A stretch of 64,000 nucleotides of DNA from Microbulbifer pacificus (lineage in GTDB: Bacteria; Pseudomonadota; Gammaproteobacteria; Pseudomonadales; Cellvibrionaceae): assembly GCF_002959965.1 (NCBI RefSeq), contig NZ_PREV01000026.1:1030501-1094500 (forward strand), read 5' to 3'. A program made the translations under genes and the position numbers. Numbering within the stretch: the first letter of the stretch is position 1; the number at the start of each line of letters is the position of its first letter. Shown piece after piece: positions 9,931 through 19,775 of the stretch. Under the pieces are notes generated by a model that saw only the letters and a list, made by a program, of their open reading frames with translations, did not search any database and was not told the origin of the DNA.

Positions 9931-11024
9931 AATGACCTAACCTCAATTACTTCACACAAAATTTTCTGATTTGCTTAGATCCGCCACCCACAACACATAG
10001 AGAGGGGAGGAAAACCTATAGCGCTGCCGCCAGTGTCTACTTTTCACACAGGCATCAACATAGGAAAACTCCCAATGTGAGAGCCCCCATAACCCGAGCA
10101 GGCCCATTGCCCCATACCTAAGTAGCCATACCCCCAAAGACCCCAAGGCCGAAGCAGCACGGTAAAAACCACAGAATCAACCTACCGAAGAGTAAGTACT
10201 GAGAAATTACGAGGAAATATGTTCGCCGAAGAGGCTGATGAAGAATAAGCACTATTCGTAGCAGCTGCAGATACGACCACAACAGGCAACCCGCCGACTT
10301 ATCAGGCCGCAAGATAGAGAAACCACTAACTCAGGGAAAGGCGGGAACTGAAATAACAGACATGAAAATGCGACACCACCTTAATTCAACCAAATCAAGT
10401 TAAACTCCAACCAAGGGCACCGATCAACCGCATAACCCCGCTTCTTATCGCGCCAACAATTATGAGCCCCAGTAATCGACTCGACTCACCAATCCAATGC
10501 ACTTCCCTGGCCTTTCACCAATATCAACTGACGCATACCTCCACGCACAGAATCATCGAGAAATTCATCTCGAGTCACTGTCATATAAACCTTACAGGGT
10601 TCTCACTACTGCCGACCTTATATTCCGAGCAGCTGCTCCCAAGCCCGGCCAAGTCAAACTTTCTTACAATATAAAGGTCCGGCCGCCCCAAACCGGATAC
10701 AACGCGTACAAATCTTAAAGTTTTTCATTATAGACTGCAGGATCTAGTGGGTAAGAAGATGCCCCAACATTGATGCCTTAGCCGGAAGTACTGAAGGAAA
10801 AATTTCGTAAGCGACAAAATTACACGGACTGAACCCACCTATATCTTATAGACACTCCAAAATTTACCGTTTCAGGCTTTCGACCGCCAGCATCCAAACC
10901 TTCTCAAAATGCGCCGCATGGTTACACAGAAATAGCACTTAAGGTACCAGCCAGAAAGCGGGCGCGAGAAATAAATCATCAACTCGTAAAAATACCCCAA
11001 AAGGCTAATAGTTCTTCAACGTTA
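9931..11024. other. Intergenic region upstream of adhesin copy 2
   Basis: No convincing gene. Bases 9931-10041 match 1803-1913 exactly (adhesin promoter duplication), then about 80 bp are only partly similar, and beyond about 10130 the two upstream regions are unrelated. Short frames here have no recognisable similarity or ribosome site. The long AT-rich remainder (10150-11000) shows no RNA gene that I can support. Confidence 0.6.
10060..10076. promoter_or_regulatory. BvgA-like heptad site upstream of adhesin copy 2
   Basis: ATAGGAAAACTCCCAAT lies 130 bp upstream of the adhesin GTG. The minus-strand reading contains TTTCCTA, an exact BvgA-type heptad. A related element, GGAAAACCTATA, lies about 45 bp nearer the gene (about 10009-10020). 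Confidence 0.45.
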
Positions 11025-11663
11025 TCAGAGACCAAGCACTTTTACAGCATCGATCAATTCCGCGATAGTGCGAACTTTCAGCTTTTTCATAAGCCTGGTT
11101 TTATACGTACTAATCGTTTTTTCACTCAAAATCATCCTCTTCGCAATCTCTTTATTGGTAGCTCCCTTCGCAAGTTGCGTTGCAACCATTACCTCCCTAT
11201 TAGAAAGAGAGCTCACAACACCAGAGAAATCCCCTACCGGCACTCCACTTAACGGTCGATTACTCGACGAAGGAAAATAAGATACGCCGGAACAAACTGA
11301 TAAAACAGCGGATTCCAACTCTTTTAAACTCTGACTTTTTGAAACATACCCTGCTGCACCCGCGCAAGCACAGCGTATAGAAAAATAGCTAGATTCCTGC
11401 GCACTAAATACAATTATTTTAGTCGACGGGTCACGCCTAATCATTCGGGATATTACTTCCATGCCATCAAGGTTTGGCATCAACAAATCCATGATGACCA
11501 GCCCCGGGCTACACTCCCGATGGAACCTAAGCGAAGTAAGACCATCAGAGGCTTGAAGCACATCCCCAACGCCAAATGCTTCCAACAAGATTGCAACACC
11601 TGCTCTAATAACAGGGTGATCATCTGCAACTAAAGCACTTTTAGGAGCAATATCACTAGGCAT
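11025..11663 (-). CDS. BvgA/EvgA-like response regulator (REC + LuxR-type HTH)
   Basis: Transcription factor of the NarL/FixJ class. From the ATG at 11663 the receiver domain has the acidic pair D14/D15, phospho-acceptor D59 in VIMDLLMPNLDG, S87 and K109 (GYVSKSQS). The C-terminal HTH reads LSNREVMVATQLAKGATNKE to KTISTYKTRLMKKL, normal for LuxR-type DNA binding. The frame opens four codons earlier with GTG, but AAAGGTGA lies 8 bases before the ATG, so the ATG is preferred. It is divergent from the hybrid kinase gene starting at 11854; this pairing and the kinase architecture match BvgAS/EvgAS. Inferred target: the neighbouring adhesin genes and its own promoter, through TAGGAAA/TAGGAAT sites. 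Confidence 0.92.
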   Translation of the reverse strand: MPSDIAPKSALVADDHPVIRAGVAILLEAFGVGDVLQASDGLTSLRFHRECSPGLVIMDLLMPNLDGMEVISRMIRRDPSTKIIVFSAQESSYFSIRCACAGAAGYVSKSQSLKELESAVLSVCSGVSYFPSSSNRPLSGVPVGDFSGVVSSLSNREVMVATQLAKGATNKEIAKRMILSEKTISTYKTRLMKKLKVRTIAELIDAVKVLGL

Positions 11664-11730
11664 CGACTCAATCACCTTTCACTTGCAAAGCATGGGCGAT
11701 TCACTATCGCACGACATCCAAGCCCCCCCC

Positions 11731-11785
11731 ATAGGAATCTCCCTATTCCCACCTACGCCCAGCCACAAAATAGGAAAATACCTAC
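11731..11785. promoter_or_regulatory. Paired inverted-repeat sites in the divergent two-component promoter
   Basis: ATAGGAATCTCCCTAT (11731-11746; palindrome ATAGGnAnnTnCCTAT) and ATAGGAAAATACCTAC (11770-11785) lie 39 bp apart between the response regulator and kinase genes. Both contain TAGGAA heptads. A plausible autoregulatory operator; binding not tested. Confidence 0.5.
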
Positions 11786-11853
11786 ATACACGTTGAGGAC
11801 CCTTGAATACGGTATAAGTTGTCTTAAAAATAGAACGGGATCGTTATATTAAC

Positions 11854-14800
11854 ATGCTTCAGAGAACGAGGATTCAGCCAAGATCATCTCTTGGCAATAC
11901 CCCCCTATTAGTAGTAATGGCTCTAATATTAGTATTAGTGGCCAATCTAGTGTTGACTCGAGCATCTTATGCGAATGAACCCACCCACAAGCATATAGAT
12001 TCGAGCAGCGATGCAATCGGTGAAACCAAAAAGCTTCGAGTCGGAATTCCTGCAATAAACTGGCCCCCACTCCAAATCACACACGGGGTAGACAGTTACA
12101 CTGGCGCAAGTATTGATATAGTAGAAATATTCGCAGGCCAGCTAGGGAGAAAAGCTGAGTTTTTCCTCATACAAAACGATGAGGATATGAAAAAAAAGCT
12201 CGATTCAGGCGAAATTGACCTAGCCGTTCGCATACAGAATAGTGAAGAAGCAGTAAACAAAGTAGAAGGCTACATCTATGCTGCTGTAAGTCCAGCTTTC
12301 TTGGCGAGGCACGAATTTCGCAATCTCAGCGAATTAAAAAAAGTAGCCTTTCTAAAGGGGCAATACACTAAATTTCAACTTGAAAGGCTATACCCACACA
12401 TTGATTTTATTGAGGTATCATCGCTGATGCGAGGGTTTTACTGGGTTAAATCAGGCGCACTGGATGCCCTCCTAAGTGATGAAACATATTCAAAATACAC
12501 TATAAAACAAACCCGTTGGAAAGATGGTCGCTTACTGCAAGCCGAAAAGCTGCCGATCAAAAGACTACGCCTATTAACTAAAGATAGTCGTCTGGAATCT
12601 GAGATTGAAAGAATTTCCCAGTCAGAACGTTACATCTCTGACGCTAATACCGTACTCGCGCGCTGGAATATATATAACAGCAGAATAAATCTCAGCAATG
12701 AGGAACATCAATGGATTCTTAACAATCCTATCGTGAGGGTAGGGGCCCCCAGAAGCATAGCACCGTACGGGCAAATTTCTAAGCAGGGTGAGTATGAGGG
12801 CATAGACAACGACATTTTAAATATTGTACGCCGAGAAACAGGATTAGAATTTGAGTACGTAGAGGAGAGCGACTGGGGTAAAGGCATAGAAAAACTAAAG
12901 CTAGGAAAAATAGATCTATTAGGCGCCTCAATCCCTCACAAAAGAGACAGCGATATTATTTTTGGAATTCCCTATAGCTTGGGAATACCAGTAATTTTAG
13001 CAAAGAGTGGTTCGCCACTCAAAGACAGCGCATCTAGCCTTCGCAATCCCAGAATAGCCACAAGCAAAACGATATCAGAGCTAGTGCATGAAGACCTGCC
13101 TAATGCGCAATTTGTCTACAGCAAAAACTGGGAGAAGGGATTCGAACTACTTATCAGGAATCAGGTTGACGCACTGGTAATGCTTGAGCCCTCAGCAAAC
13201 TACTACTTGAACTCATCAAAGGATAACGACATTCAGATTGTTGGTGCCGTTGGCGCCACTCCGGTTCACGTCTCATTCTCGACCACAAAAAATAAACGCA
13301 TTCTTCTATCAATACTAGACAAAGTAATTTCAAACTTATCAGAATTTGAACTAGAACGCTTGGCATTCGCCTGGGAACCGCAAACCACCGAAGATCGTAT
13401 ATCTCGGAGGACATTTATAATAGTTCAAGCCATTGCCGCAGTATCTATAGCACTATTAGCAGCATCCTTCTTTTGGTTGAGATATCTAAATTCGCAAATT
13501 GAACGAAGAAAAGCCGCCGAAAAGAAACTAGAGTTTCAAATAGAACGCGAAGAGTCTGCAAACAAGAAAAAAAGCATTTTTTTGGCGACAATGAGCCACG
13601 AGATACGCACACGTGTTAGTGCAATCACAGGAATAATTGAACTTCTGTTAAATAGGGCGAGCACCACATCCGGTGATTACAATATGCTTTCCATTGCCCA
13701 TGCATCATCAACAGATCTTGTCGATCTAATAGGAGATGTGATCGATATCAACAAGATTGATCAGAAAAAATTATCACTAAATGAAAGTCCGCATAGAATC
13801 GAAGACATTTTAAACCCCGTACTGAACTCTTTTGCAGTTAGTGCAGCCTCCAAATCGCTGAAGTATGAGGTACACAAATCACAACTACAAATAGAGAACT
13901 TTCTTGTCGACAGCGTTAGATTGAAACAGATATTATCAAATATACTAAGCAATTCAGTTAAATATACAAACAGCGGCAGCATAGATATTTACATAGACTA
14001 CCATTCCATAGAGACCCCGAAGAATGTCCTCGAACTATCAATAATAGTCGAAGACACAGGGGTCGGAATACCGCATGAATTTTTGGGTTCTGAATCTTCT
14101 ATTCTAGATAGCTCTTACTCAATGGCTCCAAATAGTTCCGGCTTAGGATTGGCTATCACAAATGAGCTATGTAAATTGATGAAAGGCCGGCTACACATCG
14201 AACGAATAGGTAAAAATGGTGGAACGCGAGCAAAAATTGACATACCACTAACTCCGTATATAAACGAGCATCCAGAAGAGAAATTTACACGATGCAAATT
14301 TAGAAACTCCCTCCCGAACAAAAGACAAGATGAGCTTTCTATACTCATCGTTGACGACCATCCTACAAATAGAATGATTTTGAGGGAACAGCTTTCCACA
14401 CTTGGACACTCCGTTAGTGCAGCAAACTCCGGCGCCGAAGCAGTCCAAAATTGGGTACGGGGCAAGTTTGATCTGGTCATTACTGACTGCAACATGCCAA
14501 GTGGTGACGGCTATTTTCTTGCAGCACAGATGAGAGAGATCGAAGATCTATTGGGGCTTAACAACTGTCATATCATCGGATACACCGCCAATGCACTCAG
14601 CGATGAAGAGGGCCGTTGCCTTTCTAGCGGAATGAATCAAGTAATATTCAAACCAATCTCAATTGACGACCTTAATTCCTCAATTACTGTATCGCGGTTA
14701 ACGAAGTACCCTATTCAGGCTATCGAAGATTCTGCGAACGCTGCACATATCGATCTTCAATTTGACGCATTCATGAAAAACGAAAAATTAGCGGAAATTT

Positions 14801-15117
14801 TTGGTCAATTAATAGAAACAAATGCCGCTGATATAAATGCTATCATACTGGAAGCCTCCAGCGGCAAATTACCTATGGTGCAAACACCTTCACTTTTACA
14901 CAGAATTCGTGGCCCAGCCCAAATATTTGGCAATACCCCACTCGTTAACGCGTGTTTAGACTTTCAAAAAGTATGTGAAAATCGCCACTCGAAACATCAC
15001 GAATTGCAAAAATCGATTGCAAGGCTATTAGTTGAAATAACTGCAATGGAGCTAAATTTAAAGTTAACGTTGCCGCCAGCAAGTAGTTCTCAACATAACG
15101 AAATCAGCAGCTTTTAG
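11854..15117 (+). CDS. BvgS/EvgS-like unorthodox hybrid histidine kinase (1087 aa)
   Basis: Inner-membrane sensor kinase. A signal-like segment (residues 18-40) is followed by two periplasmic venus-flytrap domains of the SBP_bac_3 type (about 45-265, beginning KLRVGIPAINWPP, and about 285-505, beginning VRVGAPRSIAPYG). A transmembrane helix lies at about 520-545. HisKA follows with phospho-acceptor H582 (ATMSHEIRT), then HATPase with N-box ILSNILSNSVKY, EDTGVGIP and SSGLGLAI. A receiver domain has D878 (LVITDCNM), and a C-terminal HPt has H1016 (LLHRIRGP). All phosphorelay residues are present. Unlike BvgS and EvgS, there is no room for a PAS domain between the membrane helix and HisKA: only a short coiled linker of about 35 residues. 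It is divergent from its presumed partner response regulator. Confidence 0.93.
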   Translation: MLQRTRIQPRSSLGNTPLLVVMALILVLVANLVLTRASYANEPTHKHIDSSSDAIGETKKLRVGIPAINWPPLQITHGVDSYTGASIDIVEIFAGQLGRKAEFFLIQNDEDMKKKLDSGEIDLAVRIQNSEEAVNKVEGYIYAAVSPAFLARHEFRNLSELKKVAFLKGQYTKFQLERLYPHIDFIEVSSLMRGFYWVKSGALDALLSDETYSKYTIKQTRWKDGRLLQAEKLPIKRLRLLTKDSRLESEIERISQSERYISDANTVLARWNIYNSRINLSNEEHQWILNNPIVRVGAPRSIAPYGQISKQGEYEGIDNDILNIVRRETGLEFEYVEESDWGKGIEKLKLGKIDLLGASIPHKRDSDIIFGIPYSLGIPVILAKSGSPLKDSASSLRNPRIATSKTISELVHEDLPNAQFVYSKNWEKGFELLIRNQVDALVMLEPSANYYLNSSKDNDIQIVGAVGATPVHVSFSTTKNKRILLSILDKVISNLSEFELERLAFAWEPQTTEDRISRRTFIIVQAIAAVSIALLAASFFWLRYLNSQIERRKAAEKKLEFQIEREESANKKKSIFLATMSHEIRTRVSAITGIIELLLNRASTTSGDYNMLSIAHASSTDLVDLIGDVIDINKIDQKKLSLNESPHRIEDILNPVLNSFAVSAASKSLKYEVHKSQLQIENFLVDSVRLKQILSNILSNSVKYTNSGSIDIYIDYHSIETPKNVLELSIIVEDTGVGIPHEFLGSESSILDSSYSMAPNSSGLGLAITNELCKLMKGRLHIERIGKNGGTRAKIDIPLTPYINEHPEEKFTRCKFRNSLPNKRQDELSILIVDDHPTNRMILREQLSTLGHSVSAANSGAEAVQNWVRGKFDLVITDCNMPSGDGYFLAAQMREIEDLLGLNNCHIIGYTANALSDEEGRCLSSGMNQVIFKPISIDDLNSSITVSRLTKYPIQAIEDSANAAHIDLQFDAFMKNEKLAEIFGQLIETNAADINAIILEASSGKLPMVQTPSLLHRIRGPAQIFGNTPLVNACLDFQKVCENRHSKHHELQKSIARLLVEITAMELNLKLTLPPASSSQHNEISSF

Positions 15118-15760
15118 AATGAGCATCATTACCGTCAATTATATACATTTCAGCTAGAGACCCAGACTAGAAAATCATAAACTAAATCTGACCTAACTGA
15201 AAACTGCCTAAATTATTGGCGCTGTTAGGTCAGAAATTTTACGGCATCATCGCCACTACTTGAACTTGACTTTTTTAAACTATAGTTCTCAATGTAAGCA
15301 CTCAACAAATCCGACCCAAGTCTGAAAGCCCTTCTGGTCACTACGCTCATAGGAAAACTCCCATTTATCCGTAAATGCTGGAGATTTTTCCGCAAACTAT
15401 TCACCATAGAATCGAGGGCTGAGCACAGATTCAATTAGATTCTGCCTTTCTGTATCAACGAAAGAAGGGTGCTTGCACTAGTTTTACTACGAATACTCAG
15501 CAATATTTTATGATTTCGTCTTCGATTTTCCATCAAAATTTCAACCATGATAAGTCCACTTGAAAAGCGGGACCTTGTTAGCACATTGAAACCAGATGCT
15601 TCTATTTAAAGAAATAACTCACGATACGTAAATATACAAGCTGCAGAGCTTTCATAATTTCGATATCGATTTCTATTTGACCGACTCTAATCCCCCACAG
15701 TATAGGCTTTGAAAGTAGCAGCTGCTGATCAATCTATAAGTTAGCTTCCGGTATGTTTTT
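15118..15760. other. Intergenic region with one heptad site
   Basis: No gene is supported. ATAGGAAAACTCCCATT at 15349-15365 is nearly the adhesin upstream site. A 69-codon minus-strand frame (15225-15434) overlaps it, but has no recognised similarity. The region precedes the formylglycine-generating-enzyme homologue by about 400 bp. Confidence 0.5.
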
Positions 15761-16612
15761 ATGGTGAGTAGATTCGCATTCTTCTTTTTAACATTAACTG
15801 CTGTATTTGCAGGTCAGACATACATCTCTGGGCCATTTATACCAGAAGGAATGGCATATATACCCTCAGGAATTACTAAAATTGGAGAGGACTTTGATAG
15901 CGGGCCAAGGGTACATGTTCGGGAGTTTCTATTAGATTCACATCCGGTAACAGTGGGCGATTTCAAGAAATTTGCAAGCGCTACAGGTTATGCCACCCTT
16001 GCCGAAGTACGCGGCGGTGCAATGGTTTACGAAGATGAAACCGACACCTGGAAGTTTGTCGAGAATGCAAATTGGTTATGGCCTAGAGGGCCTGATAGGG
16101 AACGCGCCATAAGCAGCCACCCAGTTACACAGGTATCATGGTTCGATGCTGAAAAATATGCATCATGGGCTGGAAAGCGCTTACCTACAGAGTTTGAGTG
16201 GGAACACGCAGCTAGGAATGGAGAAAACTCTAGAAAGAAGTATTCATGGGGTGATAATTTCTTAGGATACTTCGGTAATTATCGAGGAAATACACGGCAT
16301 CGAAAATATTTAGATAGTGGTAGGGGCGATGGATACCATTACACTTCACCGGTAGATGCCTTTACAGCGACCTCCCGTGGATTACTAGATATGACCGGCA
16401 ACGTTCTCGAATGGACCGCAAGCAACTGCACTCCAGGACGAAGCTATGGCGGGTTAGACTGTAACAGGAATTCAGAAATTCGGAAAATTTTAAAAGGCGG
16501 GTCGTTTCTTTGTGAAAGAGAAGAATGCCGAATAGCGAAAAGCCACTCATTCCCTCCAGAATCTGTCTATTTTCATGTTGGATTTAGACTTGCTAAGGAT
16601 ATTGATCAATAA
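15761..16612 (+). CDS. Secreted formylglycine-generating enzyme (SUMF1/FGE) family protein
   Basis: 283 residues. An N-terminal signal-like segment is followed by an FGE-sulfatase fold with VTVGDFKKFASATGY, HPVTQVSWFDAEKYASWAGK and RLPTEFEWEHAAR, then MTGNVLEWT and KGGSFLC. The C-terminal pair C251 and C256 (SFLCEREEC) has the spacing of the two catalytic cysteines of true FGE, which oxidise a sulfatase cysteine to formylglycine. Many FGE-like paralogues lack them. No sulfatase is in the window. The start ATG at 15761 has no clear ribosome site. Alternative: a non-enzymatic SUMF1-like domain protein, less likely with both cysteines kept. Confidence 0.85.
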   Translation: MVSRFAFFFLTLTAVFAGQTYISGPFIPEGMAYIPSGITKIGEDFDSGPRVHVREFLLDSHPVTVGDFKKFASATGYATLAEVRGGAMVYEDETDTWKFVENANWLWPRGPDRERAISSHPVTQVSWFDAEKYASWAGKRLPTEFEWEHAARNGENSRKKYSWGDNFLGYFGNYRGNTRHRKYLDSGRGDGYHYTSPVDAFTATSRGLLDMTGNVLEWTASNCTPGRSYGGLDCNRNSEIRKILKGGSFLCEREECRIAKSHSFPPESVYFHVGFRLAKDIDQ

Positions 16613-16647
16613 ATTCATATTAGTTAGCTACATTTACTTCGCTTCAC

Positions 16648-17140
16648 TATAATCCCCCCCGAAAATTAATCGAGGCTTTGAGTAGAGACTTCTACAATGA
16701 TCGCCTAAGGAACGAATAATAAGATCTTGGCGACTCTGAATCTAACGCAGCCCCACAAACGGTGGGCGTTCGGGCACAGGATCAGATCATTGAATGGCGT
16801 GGTAGCCCGGCCGCCCTTCGCTGTAATAATGGACCAGAGTACATCTCTCAGGCACTGGTAGAGTGGCAAACGAAAAGCGAATAACACTGATCTACATCCA
16901 GCCCGGGAAGCTAACTCAGAACGCTTACATTAAACGATTCAACTGGACGGCTGACACGAATAGCTGATCTGCACCAATTCACCAGCGTTGCCCATGCTCA
17001 GCTATTAATTAACTACTCAGTGGCTGTGGCAATACAATAATGGGCGGCAGAATTCAGCTATCAGTGGAGTGTCTCCAGCCCAACTGTTGCAGATGGCTAA
17101 CTCTCTACCCATAGGAGCGGTTAAAAATGGGGGGATTACA
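16648..17140 (+). mobile_element. Internally deleted IS3-family copy (493 bp)
   Basis: Both ends of the IS3 element found complete at 45385-46578 are present (left TATAATCCCCCCC, right GGGGGGATTACA). OrfA and the first half of OrfB are missing. The remaining OrfB part covers ALDQIVEWRG, CDNGPEYISQ and the catalytic-E region, with frameshifts and a stop. Not mobile on its own. Confidence 0.85.
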
Positions 17141-17169
17141 CTCATTACGTCACTGAGATAGCCCTACTG

Positions 17170-17397
17170 CTAGCCGCAGATCGATCGAAACTTAACAGCA
17201 CTTGACTTAAAGTGCAGATTCTTATCTACCCAACGCAGGGAACCGCTCTCAGTTCGCTCAATTTTCAAGCTAACTGAAGATTTACCAAGGGGAACAAGAT
17301 TAATTGAGCCGCCACCATCGAGGTATTGTTCAATTTTTTTACTAATTTCCTGTTGCGCTTTAATACAACGTGAAAGTCTCGCCTCACCGATACACAT
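17170..17397 (-). CDS. Small hypothetical protein (75 aa)
   Basis: Not recognised. The frame starts at an ATG with GGAGG about 12 bases upstream, slightly far. The protein is basic, with a central KIEQYLDGGGSINLVPLGKS. It is placed just after the broken IS3 copy and could be a fragment. Weak support. Confidence 0.35.
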   Translation of the reverse strand: MCIGEARLSRCIKAQQEISKKIEQYLDGGGSINLVPLGKSSVSLKIERTESGSLRWVDKNLHFKSSAVKFRSICG

Positions 17398-17708
17398 TTT
17401 GCTTCTGAACCTCCATATATCATAGATTTTTATTTCATTAAATTTAGAGCTGTACTATGTAACAAAAGTGTTTGCTCTACTGCCTAACTTTCTCGATATA
17501 AGCTCCGTTACCTACCAGAAAAGGGATGAAATACAACTACTAGCTGATTTAAAATTCACTCACTACCTCACTCTATGGCAGCATGCTAGTTACCAATCAA
17601 TAAGTCATGTTAATGTTGAACATATAGTTCGAGTACATATGTATTCGAAATTTAGACTTCGGCGAATTATATAATTGAAATACCCATTTAAAAGTAGAGG
17701 AGCAAAGA

Positions 17709-17725
17709 TTGGGAATTTTCCCAAT
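17709..17725. promoter_or_regulatory. Near-perfect palindrome TTGGGAATTTTCCCAAT
   Basis: An inverted repeat GGGAA/TTCCC in a gene-poor stretch, resembling the NNGGAAnnnTCCCA sites seen near the adhesins. No intact gene starts immediately next to it; transposase debris follows. Function unknown. Confidence 0.25.
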
Positions 17726-17879
17726 CTTTCGCACACAACCTTTAAGCGACGATTGGCTAGCTATAGACGAATCCGGAGTTTAAGGGGGGAGAGAAAGCGA
17801 CGCATCAGGTTGATTTTCTATCGCCAAACAATAATGAAGCCAGCCGAGAGTACTTCGCTATCGATAAGAACACCGTTGT

Positions 17880-18530
17880 TGATATTTATAGGTCGATAGG
17901 AGGCCGCCGACCGATCTGTCGTAAAAGGTGATCAGGGCTGCGCTATCCAAGCTCTATGGATGGATTTGAAGGGTGTCGCCTGTAAGACGGACCGTGCTCA
18001 GTCGTTCGCGATGGCTACCTTCTGGAACGCGATATACACGCCGAGATTGGCCCAATCAAAGGTTCGAAGCAAGGCAGGACAGACAGTAACCCTCCGCTCA
18101 GCCCTGGTACCGCCGTATGTACGCAAGGCCTGTTCACGGAAGCCTCGCTACCGTAGCAATACCTGAAAGGCATTTAACCGGCTAGATGGAAGAGCCCGTC
18201 GTTTTTGGCCCAGAAGCAAAAGGCGCGTCAGCCAGATATCTGGCAGGTAGAGACTCGGGTGGATAAAGAGATGACCTTCGACACCTTTATCAAGACGTAC
18301 GAGGACAAATTTCCATACATTGCTGCTGTAGAGATCAGACTCACCTGATCTGCTATTTCCAATTATCACGCGGCGAACGTATTATCCAAGCATCGTGTCA
18401 TAGCGGATATTGACTAGGGCATTTCCACAAGTCATCTGCCGGCCTATCTGCTAAACGCTAATATTGGGCGATTCAACTTAACGGCGAGACGCAAGCGGCT
18501 TAATCTGCACGAGTTTAGCGGCATGGTTGT
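17880..18530 (+). pseudogene. Transposase debris (IS256-like and IS3-like fragments)
   Basis: Translated pieces include QALWMDLKG and AQSFAMATFW, QYLKGI followed by LAQKQKARQPDIW, and MTFDTFIKTYEDKFP. The latter two resemble IS256/mutator transposases. Bases about 18466-18530 match the IS3 OrfB segment IERFNRTARHEWLDLHEF (here IGRFNLTARRKRLNLHEF). Stops and frameshifts throughout. The boundaries are approximate. Confidence 0.5.
18466..18530 (+). mobile_element. Short IS3 OrfB fragment
   Basis: About 65 bp similar to 46370-46432 of the complete IS3 copy (around the catalytic Glu: IERFNRTARHEWLDLHEF). No ends preserved. Confidence 0.6.
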
Positions 18531-18825
18531 TTGCTGGAAAACTCAGGTGACAACTACCCTGACATATAAGCACCTTTCCCAGACCAATCTCGGTTCGCAT
18601 ATCGCACTCTGGCAGGTGGCGACTGCGGACGACTAAAGCGAGGTCATCGTCCCGACAACGGATCCTAAACCCGGTCAGCAATCCAGTAGCTACCTATCGA
18701 CCTGGAAACTCAACAACGGTATTCTTATCCATAGTGGCGTACTCTCGGTAGGCTTTATTGTTTGGCGACAACAAATCAACCAGATACACTAATTTCTTTC
18801 AAACACCTAATCAAGGAGTAGTGAT

Positions 18826-19044
18826 TTGCGAGTAGAACTTAGAGAAAAGATTATCGAAGTATGTGATCAGAAAATCGAGAAAAAAGGCGCGAGCGTGAGC
18901 TTATCCTTTTATGCATTCTTTAAGAGCAAAAACGATCAGCCTGAAGATCTTATGGAGACCGCCCGGTGGTGGATTGAAACTCACAAACTAGACCACTTCG
19001 AAAAAGCCAACAAGATTAAAGCTATGATTAAAGCTGGCGTATAG
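18826..19044 (+). CDS. DUF6500-like small cytoplasmic protein (72 aa)
   Basis: Starts at TTG with a full AAGGAG 7 bases upstream, which fixes the start. The sequence (LREKIIEVCDQKIEKKG, LSFYAFFKSKNDQPEDLM, WWIETHKLDHFEKA) matches what I remember of DUF6500, a short protein family of unknown function. No signal peptide or membrane segment. It stands alone, with transposase remnants upstream. Confidence 0.7.
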   Translation: MRVELREKIIEVCDQKIEKKGASVSLSFYAFFKSKNDQPEDLMETARWWIETHKLDHFEKANKIKAMIKAGV

Positions 19045-19187
19045 ATAGCAACCGCGGAATTAATACCGCAATGAACGTTCTCGCACAGCGATATCAACTA
19101 CGTGCACCCCATACATCCTGGCGGCGATGATGCCAAGCCAAAAACTGACCTGCCCCCTAAAAGAAGCCGTTATATTTAGGAGTTCAA

Positions 19188-19775
19188 ATGAAAAAAATTT
19201 ACACTATATTCTTAGTGGTACTTTTTGTATCGGCATGCATCTCATCTCAGAAAGTTTCTGATAACTTGACGCAAGGAGGCCCCCCTCGTGTCCAACCTGA
19301 AAAAAAGAAGGAAAGCATATTTTTTGAAACCTACAAAACGGATACAGAAAAATCATTCAAGGTAGAAGTAGAAGGAATTTCTGGTAGTTTGATGATGACA
19401 GTGAAAAGTCGGGGGTTCAATTTTAATGAAACCCATCGATTCGAGGGGATAGATCCTATCGAAAGCATATTTCAGAACGATTTGGATCGCGACGGCTTTC
19501 AGGAAATTTACATCACTACCCGATCAGAATCGTCCGCGGCAAGCTCTATGATTTATGGTGTGGCATCGAATAAAGATCGATCGACAAGCCGGATTTTTCT
19601 AGCTGAACTTGCCCGGGGGGAAGTTATGGGTGAAGGCTTTATCGGGAACAATAGATTTAATTTGGAGAATGGAGTTTTGATTGAAACGTATGGCCAACCT
19701 GATAACGAAAAACGTATTAAATACTCGCTTGTTAAGAGGGAGGCGGGATTCACACTAATTCCAATGGAAATATAG
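19188..19775 (+). CDS. Putative lipoprotein, PliI-like (I-type lysozyme inhibitor family?)
   Basis: 195 residues with a lipoprotein signal (FLVVLFVSAC, lipid Cys about residue 17) and TAGGAG before the ATG. The mature part has NDLDRDGFQEIYI followed by GEGFIGNNRFNLENGVLIE and a final basic IKYSLVKRE. This order resembles periplasmic PliI lysozyme inhibitors (LDGDGxPE, then GHDxF, then RxIxYxL). The family assignment is tentative; a generic outer-membrane or periplasmic lipoprotein is certain enough. Confidence 0.65.
   Translation: MKKIYTIFLVVLFVSACISSQKVSDNLTQGGPPRVQPEKKKESIFFETYKTDTEKSFKVEVEGISGSLMMTVKSRGFNFNETHRFEGIDPIESIFQNDLDRDGFQEIYITTRSESSAASSMIYGVASNKDRSTSRIFLAELARGEVMGEGFIGNNRFNLENGVLIETYGQPDNEKRIKYSLVKREAGFTLIPMEI

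Noticed and set aside
15225..15434. A 69-codon minus-strand frame after the kinase gene
   Set aside because: No family likeness, weak start, and it covers a heptad site, which better fits non-coding DNA.
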